Origin: Micromonospora sp. FIMYZ51
GTDB lineage: Bacteria > Actinomycetota > Actinomycetes > Mycobacteriales > Micromonosporaceae
Reading direction: 5' to 3'
Assembly (NCBI RefSeq): GCF_038246755.1
Contig: NZ_CP134706.1
Span: 2,852,001-2,916,000, forward strand
Length of the DNA stretch: 64,000 bases
Made by a program: the position numbers and the translations under genes. Shown in pieces: positions 56,101 through 64,000 of this stretch. How positions within the stretch are numbered: position 1 is the stretch's first letter; each line of letters begins with the position of its first letter. The notes below the pieces were generated by a model. It worked only from the letters and a program-made list of their open reading frames with translations. It did not search any database and was not told the DNA's origin.

Positions 56101-59100
56101 CAGCGGTCTTTCCCGGTACCGGCTTCGTCGAGTTGGCGGTGCTCGCCGGTGACCGGGCCGGCTGCGGGCGCATCGAGGAGCTCACTCTGCACGCGCCGTT
56201 GGTGGTTCCGGCGACCGGCGCCGTCGTGCTCCAGACCCGGGTCGGCGAGGCCGACGAGTCGGGCATCCGCGAGCTGACCATCTTCTCCCGGATCGAGGAC
56301 GGCGTCGCCGGCTGGACGCGGCACGCCACCGGTGCACTGTCGGCGCGGAGCCTTCCGCCGGCGCTGGAACCGTCGGCCGAATGGCCGCCGGCCGGTGCCG
56401 AGCCGATCGACGTCGACGACGCGTACGCGCGGATGACCGCCGCCGGCTACCAGTACGGACCCGACTTCCGTGGGCTGGCAGCGCTGTGGCGCGGCGACAA
56501 CGAGGTCTTCGCCGAGGTGCGGCTGCCCGACCGGCAGCAGGCCGAAGCGGGCCGTTACGAGCTGCATCCGGCCCTCTTCGACGCCGCCCTGCACTCGCTC
56601 TTCGCCCTCGGCGAAGGCACCGACGGCGTACGGTTGCCGTTCTCCTGGTCCGGCGTTGAGCTGCACGCCAGCGGTGCCACCCGGCTGCGGGTGCGGGCCG
56701 CGCTGCTGGCCGAGGAAACCGTACGTCTGGTCCTCGCCGACGACGACGGTGAGCTGGTCGCCTCGGTCGACTCCCTGGTCGTGCGTCCGCTGCGGGGCGG
56801 CGTCACGGCGTCCGGTCGCAACGACGCGCTGTTTCAGGTCCAGTGGCGGGCCGGCATCCTCGGCGCGGCACCGCCGCGCTGCGCCGTGCTCGGCACCGAA
56901 ACCGGCGAGCTGGCCGCCGCGCTACCGGACGCGACCGTCGTCGACCAGCTCGCCGACCTCGCGGAGACCCCCGAGGTGCTGCTCTATCAGGTACCGGCCG
57001 AGCGCTCCGGTGCCGCGTGGTCGCCGGTGCTCGCCACGCTGGCCTTCCTCCAGGACTGGCTCGCCGAGCCGAGGCAGCCCGGCACCCGCCTGGTCGTGGT
57101 GACCCGTGGTGCGGTCGCCGCGCAGCCCGGCGACGATGTGACCGACCTCGGCGGCGCGGGCGTCTGGGGCCTGCTGCGCTCGGCGCAGAACGAGCACCCG
57201 GGCCGCTTCGGGTTGGTCGACCTGGACGGCCGGGACGAGTCGCTTGCGGTACTCGGTCAGGTCCTCGCCACCGGGGAGGACCAGGTCGCCGTCCGCTCCG
57301 GCACGGCCTGGCTGCCCCAGCTCAGCCGGTACGACAGCGCCGCGCTGCTTACGCCGCCGCAGACCGAGACCTGGCGGCTGGAAAGCGTGCGTCCCGGCAC
57401 GATCGAGGGCCTGGAACTGGTTGCGTACCCGGAGGCGCTCGATCCGCTGGCACCGGGCGAGGTCCGGGTGGCGGTTCGCGCGATCGGCATGAACTTCAAG
57501 GACGTGGTCGTCGCCCTGGGCCTTGTTCCGGGGCTCACCGGACTGGGCGGTGAGATCTCCGGCGTCGTCACCGAGGTCGGTGCCGAGGTGACCGACCTGC
57601 GCGCCGGTGACCGGATCATGGGCATCTGCCCCGAGGTCTTCGGCCCGGTGGCGATCGCCGACGCGCGGCTGCTCGTACCGCTGCCCGAGGGCTGGACGTT
57701 CGAACAGGGGGCCGCCGCGCCGGTCGCGTTCCTCACCGCGTACTACGGTCTGGTCGACCTGGGTGGCCTGCGCGCGGGCGAATCGGTCCTGGTGCACGCC
57801 GCCGCCGGGGGCGTGGGCACGGCCGCCGTGCAGCTCGCGCGCCACCTCGGCGCCGAGGTCTTCGGTACGGCCAGCACCGGCAAGTGGCCCGCCCTGCGCG
57901 CGAACGGCCTGACCGACGAGCACATCGCGAACTCGCGCACGGTGGAGTTCGAGCAGCGCTTCCTGGCCGCGACCGGCGGTGCCGGCGTGGACGTCGTGCT
58001 CGACTGCCTGGCGGGCGAGTTCGTCGACGCCGGCCTGCGGTTGCTGCCTCGCGGCGGCCGTTTTCTGGAGATGGGTAAGACCGACAAGCGCGATCCCGAG
58101 GAGGTCGCGCGCCAGTACCCGGGCGTCGCGTACCGGGTGTACGACCTGATCGAGGCCGGTGCCGACCGCATCCACGAGATGCTGCTGACCCTCGCCGACC
58201 TGTTCCGGCGGGGCGTGCTGCGACCTCCGCCGGCCACCACCTGGGACATCCGGCGGGCCCGAGAGGCGTTCCGGGCGCTCAGCCAGGCCCGGCTGATCGG
58301 CAAGGCGGTGTTGACCGTGCCGCGCGAGCCCTGGTCCGCCGCAGGCACCGTCCTGATCACCGGCGGCACCGGCATGCTCGGCGGCCTGCTGGCCCGCCGG
58401 CTGGTCACCCGGCACGGCGTGCCGAGCCTGGTGCTGACCAGCCGCCGCGGCGCGGACGCGCCAGGGGTGCGGGAGTTGGTCGACGAGCTCACCGGGGCTG
58501 GGGCGCGGGTGACGGTCGCCGCCTGCGACGTGGCCGACCGGGCGGCGCTCGCCCGGGTCATCGAGGACATTCCGGCCGAGTATCCGTTGACCGGCGTCGT
58601 ACACACCGCGGCGCTGCTCGACGACGGCCTGATCGAGTCCCTCACCCCCGAGCAGACCGAGCGGGTGCTGCGGCCGAAGGTCGACGGCGCGCTCAACCTG
58701 CACGAGCTGACCAGCCACCTCGACCTGTCGGCCTTCCTGCTCTTCTCGTCCCTCGCCGGCACGCTCGGCGGCCCGGGGCAGGGCAACTACGCCGCCGCCA
58801 ACGCGATGCTCGACGGCCTCGCCCAGCACCGGCAGGCGCGCGGGCTGGCCGCCACCTCGCTCGCGTGGGGCTTCTGGGAACAGCGCAGCGAGCAGTCGGC
58901 CCGCATCGACGAGCGGGACATGCAGCGCTACAGCCGTGGCGGGGTGCTGCCGCTGGGCACGGAGGAGGGACTGGCACTGCTTGACGTCGCGAGCCAGGCC
59001 GCCGCCGCGACCCTGGTGCCGGCCAAGCTCGACCCGGCGGCGCTCGCCCGCGGCGGGGCCCGGGTGCCGGCGATAATGCGGGCGCTCGTGCCGGCACCCA

Positions 59101-62100
59101 CCCGGCGCAGCGTGCGCGGCGGCGCGCCGGCCGAGGATGGCTCGCTCGCGCAGCGGCTCGCCGGCCGTACCGAGATCGAACGCCACCGGGCGCTGCTGCA
59201 ACTGGTACGCGGCAATGCCGCGACCGTGCTCGGGCACGCTGACCCGGATGCCGTGCCGGTCGGGCAGCCCTTCCGCGAACTCGGCTTCGACTCGCTCACC
59301 GCGGTCGAGTTCCGCAACCGGTTGGCGCAGGCCAGCGGCATGCGGCTGCCCGCCACCCTGGTCTTCGACCACCCGACCCCGGAGGACCTCTGCCGCTTTC
59401 TCTACCAGGAGTTGTTCGGCGGGTCCGGCCCCGCGTCGCCGGCACCGGCGACTGTCACGCCGACCGCCGCCGAGGCCGACGACCAGCTGGCGATCGTCGG
59501 CATGGCGTGCCGGTTCCCCGGCGGCGTCGGCTCGCCCGAGGAACTCTGGGAACTCGTCATGGGGGAGCGGGACGCGGTCACCGGGTTCCCACCCGATCGC
59601 GGCTGGGCAGAGGCTGCTGACACTCCGCCGCGCCAGGGCGGCTTCCTCACCGGCGTAGCGGACTTCGACGCCGCATTCTTCGGTATCGCCCCACGCGAGG
59701 CGCTGACCATGGATCCCCAGCAGCGCCTGCTGCTCGAGGTCGCCTGGGAGGCGCTCGAACGGGCCGGTATCGACCCGACCTCGCTGCGCGGCAGCCGGAC
59801 GGGCGTCTTCGTCGGCTCGGCCGCCTCCGGGTACACGTCGCTCTTTCCGCGCGGCTCGGAGAGCCTGGCCGGGTACGGCGTCACCGGCACGGCGACCAGC
59901 GTCGTGTCCGGCCGTGTCTCCTACGTGCTCGGTCTGGTGGGCCCCTCGGTCACCGTCGACACGGCCTGCTCGTCGTCGCTTGTCGCGCTGCACACGGCGG
60001 TGCACGCGCTGCGTGCCGGCGACTGCGACCTCGCCCTCGCGGGCGGCGTGGCGATCATGACCAGCCCGTTCCTCTTCGACGACTTCGAGCGGCAGGGCGG
60101 TCTCGCCGCCGACGGACGGTGCAAGGCGTTCGGCGCGGACGCCGACGGTACGGGCTGGGCCGAGGGCGTCGGGCTGCTTCTCGTCGAGCGTCTGGCGGAC
60201 GCCCGGCGCAAGGGACATGAGGTGCTGGCCGTGCTGCGCGCATCGGCGATCAACTCCGATGGTGCCTCCAACGGGCTCACCGCGCCGAGCGGCCCCTCGC
60301 AGCAGCGGGTGATCACGCAGGCGCTCGCCGCCGCGGGCCTGTCGACCGCCGACGTGGACACGATCGAGGCGCACGGTACGGGCACCGTGCTCGGTGACCC
60401 GATCGAGGCGCAGGCGATCATCGCGACGTACGGGCAGGGCCGCCCTGCCGACGAGCCGATCTGGCTCGGCTCGCTCAAGTCGAACATCGGGCACGCGCAG
60501 GCCGCAGCCGGCGTCGGCGGCCTCATCAAGATGGTGCTCGCCCTGCGTAACGGAGTGCTGCCGCGGACGCTGCACGCGGACGAGCCGACCTCGCACGTCG
60601 ACTGGACCGCCGGTGCCGTACGGCTGCTCGACCGGGCCCGCCCGTGGCCGGAGACCGGCCGGCCGCGCCGGGCCGCGGTGTCCTCCTTCGGCGTCAGCGG
60701 CACGAACGCCCACGTCATCCTCGAACAGGCACCGGCAGCGCCGGAGCCGGCAGTGGAAGCCGGCATCGGTACGCCGACAGCGGAAGCCGGCACCGGCACA
60801 CCGGCGGTGGTGCCGTGGCTGCTCTCCGGACACGACGAGGCCGCGCTGCGGGCACAGGCCGTCCGGCTGCGGGAGCACCTGAGCCGACACCCCGAGCTGA
60901 GCATCCGCGACGTGGCCTACTCGACGGCCACCGGGCGGGCGGCGTTGGAGCAGCGTGCCGCGCTGGTCGTGCACGACCGCGACGAGGCACTCGCCGGGCT
61001 CGCCGCGTTCGGCTCCGGCGAGGTACCCCGGCACCTGGTCACCGGTACGGCGGTAAGCGGCACCCTCGGCGTGCTCTTCTCCGGCCAGGGTGCCCAGCGC
61101 CCCGGCATGGGCCACGAGCTTTACCAGGCATTTCCCGTCTTCGCGCAGGCATTCGACGCGACCTGCCGGCACCTTGACGAGCACGGCGAGTGGCGGCTGC
61201 GGGAGGTGGCCTTCGCGGCGGCCGGCACCGACGCGGCGCGGGCGCTGGACCAGACCCGACTCACCCAGCCCGCGCTCTTCGCCTACGAGGTCGCGCTCTA
61301 CCGGCTGCTCGAGTCGTGGGGCGTACGCGCGGACTACCTGTTGGGCCACTCCCTCGGCGAGATCAGCGCCGCACACGTGGCCGGTGTGCTCTCCCTCGCC
61401 GACGCCTGCACGCTGGTCACCGCCCGCGCCCGGCTGATGCAGGAACTGCCCGACGGCGGCGCGATGCTGGCGGTCGCCGGTGCCGAGGCCGAGGTCGCGG
61501 CGGCCCTGGGCGAGGTGCTCGGCGAGCAGGCCGGGTCGGTCGGGATCGCGGCGGTGAACGGGCCGCAGGCGTTGGTCGTCTCCGGCCCGGCCGAGTCGCT
61601 GCGGCGGATGGCCGAGCACTTCACCGCCGCCGGCCGCCGGACCCGCTGGCTCAAGGTCAGCCATGCCTTCCACTCACCGCTGATGGAGCCGATGCTCGAC
61701 GAGTTCGCGCGGGTGGTCGACGCGCTCTCGCTGGCCCCGCCCCGGATCCCGATCGTCTCCAACGTGACCGGCGCACTCCTTTCCGCCGACGAGGTTTGCG
61801 ATCCGGCGTACTGGGTGCGGCACGTACGCCAGCCGGTGCGCTTCGCGGACGGCGTGGCGACCCTCACCGGGGAGGGCGTCAGCACGCTCCTCGAAGTGGG
61901 ACCCGACCGCGTCCTCACCGCCCTGGCGCAGGACTGCGTCGACGCCCGCGACACCGCGTCCGGCGGCGCCACTGCCCGCCCGGCCTGCATCTGCACCTCC
62001 CGGGCGAAGCAGCCCGAGGTCGAGACCCTGGTCGGCGCGGTCGCGCAGGCACACGTGCACGGCGTGGCCATCGACTGGCCGGCCTGGTACGCCGGCAGCG

Positions 62101-64000
62101 GGGCACGTCGCGTTCCGCTGCCCACCTACCCGTTCCAGCGGTCGCGGTACTGGCCGGACGCATCGGTGGTCGGGCGGGCGGCGGCGCTACCGGCCGGACT
62201 GGGGGCGACCGGGCATCCGCTGCTCAGCGGCTGGGTGGCCTCGGCCTCCGGCAGCGAGGTGCTCTTCACCGGTGAGCTGTCCCAGGCCGGCCACCCCTGG
62301 CTGGCCCACCACGCCGTGGCCGACACCGTCCTCTTCCCCGGCACCGGCTTCGTGGAACTGGCGCTCTGGGCCGGTGGCCACCTCGGCTACCTGGCGCTCG
62401 ACGAACTGGCGATCCAGAGCCCGTTGATGATCCCCGAGCGGGGCACCGTGCAGGTGCAGGTCGTCGTCGGAGCCGACGACGAGGGTCGTCGTCCGGTCAC
62501 GGTCTTCTCCCGGACGGATGCCGCCGCGGACTGGTCCCGCAACGCCGAGGGACAGCTCACCGCAGAACCGGAGTCGCCACCCGCCGAGGACGTTCTGCCG
62601 CGCCCGTGGCCGCCGGTGGACGCCGAGCCGGTCGACCTCGACGGCTTCTACGAGGGCCTGGCCGAGTCCGGCTTCGACTACGGGCCGACCTTCCGGGGCC
62701 TGACGGCGGCGTGGCGGCGCGGCGACGAGGTCCTCGCGGAGGTGGCACTGCCCGACGAGACAATCGGCGAGGCGGCCGGGTACGCCATGCATCCGGCCCT
62801 GCTCGACGCCGCGCTGCACGCCCTGGCGTTCCGGACGTCCGAGACCTGGACGGGCGGGCCTCGGCTGCCGTTCCTGTGGCGACGGGTCACCCTCAGCCAG
62901 CGCGGCAGGGCCAACCTGCGGGTGCGCATCACCGATGCCGGATCGGACGCGGTGGCGATCACGATCGCCGACGACGCCGGGCAGCCGGTCGCCGCGGTCG
63001 ACGCGTTGGTCGTCCGGGAGGCGTCGACCGCGCACCTGCGCCGGGCGGGTGGCCAGCCGGGCTCCCTCTACCGACTGGAATGGACGCCGTCGCCGGTGAC
63101 CGGTAGCGGCGAGATCATCTCGCGGCGCTGGGCCGTGATCGGCGCGGACGACTCCGGGTACGGCGAATTGCCGCCGCAGCGGTACCCCGACCTGGCCGCG
63201 CTGCGCGCGGAGGTCGGTGCCACCGGCGTGGCGCCCGAGGTCGTCGTGTTGCCACTGACGTGTACCACAGGTGAGGACGCCGAAGCCGTGCACGCCGCCG
63301 TGCACCATGCCCTCGGCCTGGTTCGCGAATGGATCGACGACAAGCGCCTCACCGACGCGCGGCTGGTGCTCTGCGGCAGTGGCGCGGTGCAGGTGCGCGA
63401 GGACGAGGGCATCGGCGATCTCGCCGCCGCGACGGCCTGGGGCGTGGGCAGCTCCGCCCAGCTGGAGAATCCCGACCGGATCGTGCTCGTGGACCTCGAC
63501 GACCCGGCCCCGGCCGGCGACGCCGTGCACCGCGCGCTCGCGCTCGCCGAAGCGGCGGCGGAGCCACAGATCGCGGTCCGGGACGGCAAACTGTTCGTAC
63601 CCCGGTTGGTGGCGCTGCCCCGACGGCCGGCTGCCGCCGGGTGGCCGTCGGCCGGCACGGTGCTGGTGACCGGGGCGAGCGGCATGCTCGGCGGTCTCGT
63701 CGCCCGCCACCTGGTCGGCACCCACGGGGTACGGCGTCTGCTGCTCGCCAGCCGGCGCGGCGCGCAGGCACCCGGCGCGCGGGAGTTGCAGCGCGAACTG
63801 ACCGAGGCCGGCGCCGAGGTGCGGCTCGCCGCGTGCGATGTCGCGGACCGCGCCGCGCTCGCCGCCCTGCTGGCCGAGATCCCCGAGGAACATCCGCTGA
63901 CGGCGGTCGTGCACACGGCGGGCGTGGTGGAGGACGGGTTGATCGGGTCGCTCACCGCCGAGGGTGTCGACCGGGTGCTACGCGCCAAGGTGGACGCCGC
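53163..64000 (+). CDS. Type I modular PKS 4: modules 7 and 8, truncated by the window end
   Basis: The frame is open from ATG 53163 (GGGAG upstream) to the window edge, more than 3600 residues. It starts with a docking coiled coil ([14 protein letters not shown]). The order is KS-AT-DH-ER-KR-ACP, then KS-AT-DH-KR. The module 7 AT has three nearby single-base losses in homopolymers (55463-55466, 55562-55567, 55578-55582). They cancel out, so about 38 residues are scrambled without any stop codon. Module 8 is cut inside its KR. The gene starts 84 nt after PKS3 and continues the collinear assembly line. Confidence 0.92.
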   Translation, partial: MDNEKQLRDYLKWVAADLHRTRQRLAELEAARSEPIAIVGMACRYPGQANSPEDLWRLVAEERDAIGGFPDNRGWDLDALYDPDPDKPGTCYVREGGFLPDVADFDAAFFGISPREAQAMDPQQRLLLETSWEALERAGIDAASLGGSRTGVYVGLSQLDYATLVAESAEGVDGYAATGLANSVLSGRLSYVLGLEGPALTVDTACSSSLVALHLAVQALRNGECDLALAGGATVMATPAVLVAVSRQRALSSTGRCRAFDASADGTGWGEGAGILLVERLADARRKGHPVLAVIRGTAVNQDGASNGLTAPNGPAQQRAIRQALGDARLSAADVQLVEAHGTGTSLGDPIEADALIATYGQARTAQRPVWLGSLKSNIGHTQAAAGVGGVIKMVMAMRHGLMPRSLHVSTPTPHVDWSAGTVRLLTEAQPWPEVELRRAAVSSFGVSGTNAHVILEQAPTEATEQAGPAEPAGSPEAAGRAGTAEAAEQAAPLPLPVLPLLLSAKSEAALRAQAGRLATWLQEQPEAPLADVAATLATRRSALEHRAVVLGADRAELVPRLQGLAADEPVAAPVTGGGVVFVFGGQGSQWVGMGGVLWESSEVFRVAVRECAVEFGRWVDWSVVDVVRGVGGVGLDRIDVVQPVLFSVMVGVAAVWRSVGVEPVGVVGHSQGEVAAAFVAGCVSLADAVRVVVVRSRAWLGLAGLGAMASVSLSRSVLEGRLVGWSGLSVAAVNSPVGCTVAGEVGLVREFVAGCVGDGVRARVVEGRMVRVIRGWWRWCGRSCWWGWGRCVGGWGRWRFFVGDGGVVSGVELGAGYWWRNVREPVLFEGAVRAALGAGGRVFVEVSPHPVLVGSVQEVVDDVGVDAVVVGSLRRGEGGWGRLVESLGRVWVGGVGVGWGGLLGVGGQVGLPTYPFQRQRYWATARPHRGDVGSVGLGTVDHPLLGALVPMADDDGVVLTGRISLRSHPWLVDHAVSDAAVFPGTGFVELAVLAGDRAGCGRIEELTLHAPLVVPATGAVVLQTRVGEADESGIRELTIFSRIEDGVAGWTRHATGALSARSLPPALEPSAEWPPAGAEPIDVDDAYARMTAAGYQYGPDFRGLAALWRGDNEVFAEVRLPDRQQAEAGRYELHPALFDAALHSLFALGEGTDGVRLPFSWSGVELHASGATRLRVRAALLAEETVRLVLADDDGELVASVDSLVVRPLRGGVTASGRNDALFQVQWRAGILGAAPPRCAVLGTETGELAAALPDATVVDQLADLAETPEVLLYQVPAERSGAAWSPVLATLAFLQDWLAEPRQPGTRLVVVTRGAVAAQPGDDVTDLGGAGVWGLLRSAQNEHPGRFGLVDLDGRDESLAVLGQVLATGEDQVAVRSGTAWLPQLSRYDSAALLTPPQTETWRLESVRPGTIEGLELVAYPEALDPLAPGEVRVAVRAIGMNFKDVVVALGLVPGLTGLGGEISGVVTEVGAEVTDLRAGDRIMGICPEVFGPVAIADARLLVPLPEGWTFEQGAAAPVAFLTAYYGLVDLGGLRAGESVLVHAAAGGVGTAAVQLARHLGAEVFGTASTGKWPALRANGLTDEHIANSRTVEFEQRFLAATGGAGVDVVLDCLAGEFVDAGLRLLPRGGRFLEMGKTDKRDPEEVARQYPGVAYRVYDLIEAGADRIHEMLLTLADLFRRGVLRPPPATTWDIRRAREAFRALSQARLIGKAVLTVPREPWSAAGTVLITGGTGMLGGLLARRLVTRHGVPSLVLTSRRGADAPGVRELVDELTGAGARVTVAACDVADRAALARVIEDIPAEYPLTGVVHTAALLDDGLIESLTPEQTERVLRPKVDGALNLHELTSHLDLSAFLLFSSLAGTLGGPGQGNYAAANAMLDGLAQHRQARGLAATSLAWGFWEQRSEQSARIDERDMQRYSRGGVLPLGTEEGLALLDVASQAAAATLVPAKLDPAALARGGARVPAIMRALVPAPTRRSVRGGAPAEDGSLAQRLAGRTEIERHRALLQLVRGNAATVLGHADPDAVPVGQPFRELGFDSLTAVEFRNRLAQASGMRLPATLVFDHPTPEDLCRFLYQELFGGSGPASPAPATVTPTAAEADDQLAIVGMACRFPGGVGSPEELWELVMGERDAVTGFPPDRGWAEAADTPPRQGGFLTGVADFDAAFFGIAPREALTMDPQQRLLLEVAWEALERAGIDPTSLRGSRTGVFVGSAASGYTSLFPRGSESLAGYGVTGTATSVVSGRVSYVLGLVGPSVTVDTACSSSLVALHTAVHALRAGDCDLALAGGVAIMTSPFLFDDFERQGGLAADGRCKAFGADADGTGWAEGVGLLLVERLADARRKGHEVLAVLRASAINSDGASNGLTAPSGPSQQRVITQALAAAGLSTADVDTIEAHGTGTVLGDPIEAQAIIATYGQGRPADEPIWLGSLKSNIGHAQAAAGVGGLIKMVLALRNGVLPRTLHADEPTSHVDWTAGAVRLLDRARPWPETGRPRRAAVSSFGVSGTNAHVILEQAPAAPEPAVEAGIGTPTAEAGTGTPAVVPWLLSGHDEAALRAQAVRLREHLSRHPELSIRDVAYSTATGRAALEQRAALVVHDRDEALAGLAAFGSGEVPRHLVTGTAVSGTLGVLFSGQGAQRPGMGHELYQAFPVFAQAFDATCRHLDEHGEWRLREVAFAAAGTDAARALDQTRLTQPALFAYEVALYRLLESWGVRADYLLGHSLGEISAAHVAGVLSLADACTLVTARARLMQELPDGGAMLAVAGAEAEVAAALGEVLGEQAGSVGIAAVNGPQALVVSGPAESLRRMAEHFTAAGRRTRWLKVSHAFHSPLMEPMLDEFARVVDALSLAPPRIPIVSNVTGALLSADEVCDPAYWVRHVRQPVRFADGVATLTGEGVSTLLEVGPDRVLTALAQDCVDARDTASGGATARPACICTSRAKQPEVETLVGAVAQAHVHGVAIDWPAWYAGSGARRVPLPTYPFQRSRYWPDASVVGRAAALPAGLGATGHPLLSGWVASASGSEVLFTGELSQAGHPWLAHHAVADTVLFPGTGFVELALWAGGHLGYLALDELAIQSPLMIPERGTVQVQVVVGADDEGRRPVTVFSRTDAAADWSRNAEGQLTAEPESPPAEDVLPRPWPPVDAEPVDLDGFYEGLAESGFDYGPTFRGLTAAWRRGDEVLAEVALPDETIGEAAGYAMHPALLDAALHALAFRTSETWTGGPRLPFLWRRVTLSQRGRANLRVRITDAGSDAVAITIADDAGQPVAAVDALVVREASTAHLRRAGGQPGSLYRLEWTPSPVTGSGEIISRRWAVIGADDSGYGELPPQRYPDLAALRAEVGATGVAPEVVVLPLTCTTGEDAEAVHAAVHHALGLVREWIDDKRLTDARLVLCGSGAVQVREDEGIGDLAAATAWGVGSSAQLENPDRIVLVDLDDPAPAGDAVHRALALAEAAAEPQIAVRDGKLFVPRLVALPRRPAAAGWPSAGTVLVTGASGMLGGLVARHLVGTHGVRRLLLASRRGAQAPGARELQRELTEAGAEVRLAACDVADRAALAALLAEIPEEHPLTAVVHTAGVVEDGLIGSLTAEGVDRVLRAKVDA
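53260..59400 (+). other. PKS4 module 7: KS-AT-DH-ER-KR-ACP, atypical (ethylmalonyl-like) AT
   Basis: The KS is intact (53260-54540). The AT (54895-55930) has GHSQGE. After restoring one G at 55463-55466, the specificity motif reads GAGH (55472-55483) where methylmalonyl ATs have YASH; xAGH motifs are known from ethylmalonyl-type ATs. The DH has [10 protein letters not shown] with Asp for the usual Gly but keeps His and the Asp of LFDAALH. The ER has HAAAGGVG and Val in GLVPG, where module 3 has Tyr. The KR has TGGTGMLG and LDD (B-type). ACP near 59190-59400 ([11 protein letters not shown]). A saturated carbon with an alkyl branch is predicted. Confidence 0.82.
54891..55905 (+). repeat. GRINS-type skewed segment in module 7 AT
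   Basis: From GGTGGTGGTGTGG at 54891 to about 55905 the coding strand turns G/T-rich and almost free of C, then returns abruptly to C-rich codons at TATCCGTTCCAACG. The protein differs from the PKS1 ATs, so this is not a copy of those repeats but shows the same recoding style. Any partner copy would lie outside the window. Confidence 0.8.
59480..64000 (+). other. PKS4 module 8: KS-AT-DH-KR (partial), malonyl, alkene
   Basis: The KS is intact (DTACSSS, HGTGT, KSNIGH). The AT (61065-62150) has GHSLGE and SHAFHS, predicting malonyl-CoA. The DH (62200-63020) keeps [10 protein letters not shown] and LLDAALH and looks active. No ER lies between the DH and the KR NADPH loop (TGASGMLG near 63670). 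The KR has VED at the LDD position and is cut at 64000 before its active-site Tyr. A double bond is predicted. Confidence 0.85.

Noticed and set aside
56066..56110. Module 7 DH as inactive because Asp replaces Gly in HxxxGxxxxP
   Set aside because: Module 8 has the same Asp in an otherwise normal DH, and both keep the catalytic His and Asp. The change alone does not indicate loss of activity.

Overview
The window comes from a GC-rich actinomycete chromosome, most like Micromonospora or a relative. Third codon positions are almost all G/C, GTG and TTG starts occur, and most of the right-hand side is assembly-line (type I modular) polyketide synthase (PKS) DNA. No rRNA, tRNA, CRISPR array or intact insertion sequence is visible.

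Positions 1-12211 (plus strand) hold a tightly packed catabolic operon. It contains the end of an unrecognised gene, a sugar-type ABC importer (lipoprotein, double ATPase, permease), a CocE/NonD-type hydrolase, a CnbZ/RidA-like protein, an SDR dehydrogenase, an MFS transporter, an FAH-family hydrolase and a fused FAD/Fe-S 2-hydroxyacid dehydrogenase. The SDR + FAH + lactate-dehydrogenase-like set resembles non-phosphorylative breakdown of a deoxysugar acid. It is probably not part of the PKS cluster.

Positions 12258-16731 (minus strand) hold a compact operon read P450, crotonyl-CoA carboxylase/reductase (CCR), KAS III-like synthase, 3-hydroxyacyl-CoA dehydrogenase. The last three form a classic route to an alkylmalonyl-CoA extender unit such as ethylmalonyl-CoA. 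Two orphan small proteins (17108-17425 and 18902-19393) and a type II thioesterase (17763-18521, minus) lie between this operon and the PKS genes. The spacers there carry a long inverted repeat and recurring CCCCTAACC boxes.

Positions 19496-64000 (plus strand) hold four collinear PKS genes; the last runs off the window. Docking-like ends suggest the order PKS1 (loading KSQ-AT-ACP, modules 1 and 2), PKS2 (module 3), PKS3 (modules 4-6), PKS4 (modules 7 and 8, continuing). Domain logic gives: propionate starter; M1 methylmalonyl, OH; M2 methylmalonyl, OH; M3 malonyl, fully reduced; M4 atypical AT, ketone because the KR is dead; M5 methylmalonyl, OH; M6 malonyl, OH because the DH is dead; M7 atypical (ethylmalonyl-like) AT, fully reduced; M8 malonyl, alkene. 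The ketone has hydroxyls at the right distance on both sides to close a 6,6-spiroketal. The following CH2-CH2-CH(alkyl)-CH=CH matches the corresponding half of the oligomycin class of spiroketal macrolides, with a propionate instead of an acetate starter. This is inference from domain order and motifs.

The most striking DNA-level signal is a set of G/T-rich, nearly C-free recoded segments inside KS and AT coding regions, repeated between modules. They match the elements known as GRINS (genetic repeats of intense nucleotide skews). Single-base deletions in homopolymer runs sit in these segments and break the PKS1 frame eight times as sequenced. Three more occur in the module 7 AT, where the frame recovers, and one lies in PKS3 near a 22-unit, 12-bp tandem repeat. 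Sequencing error is the simplest explanation.
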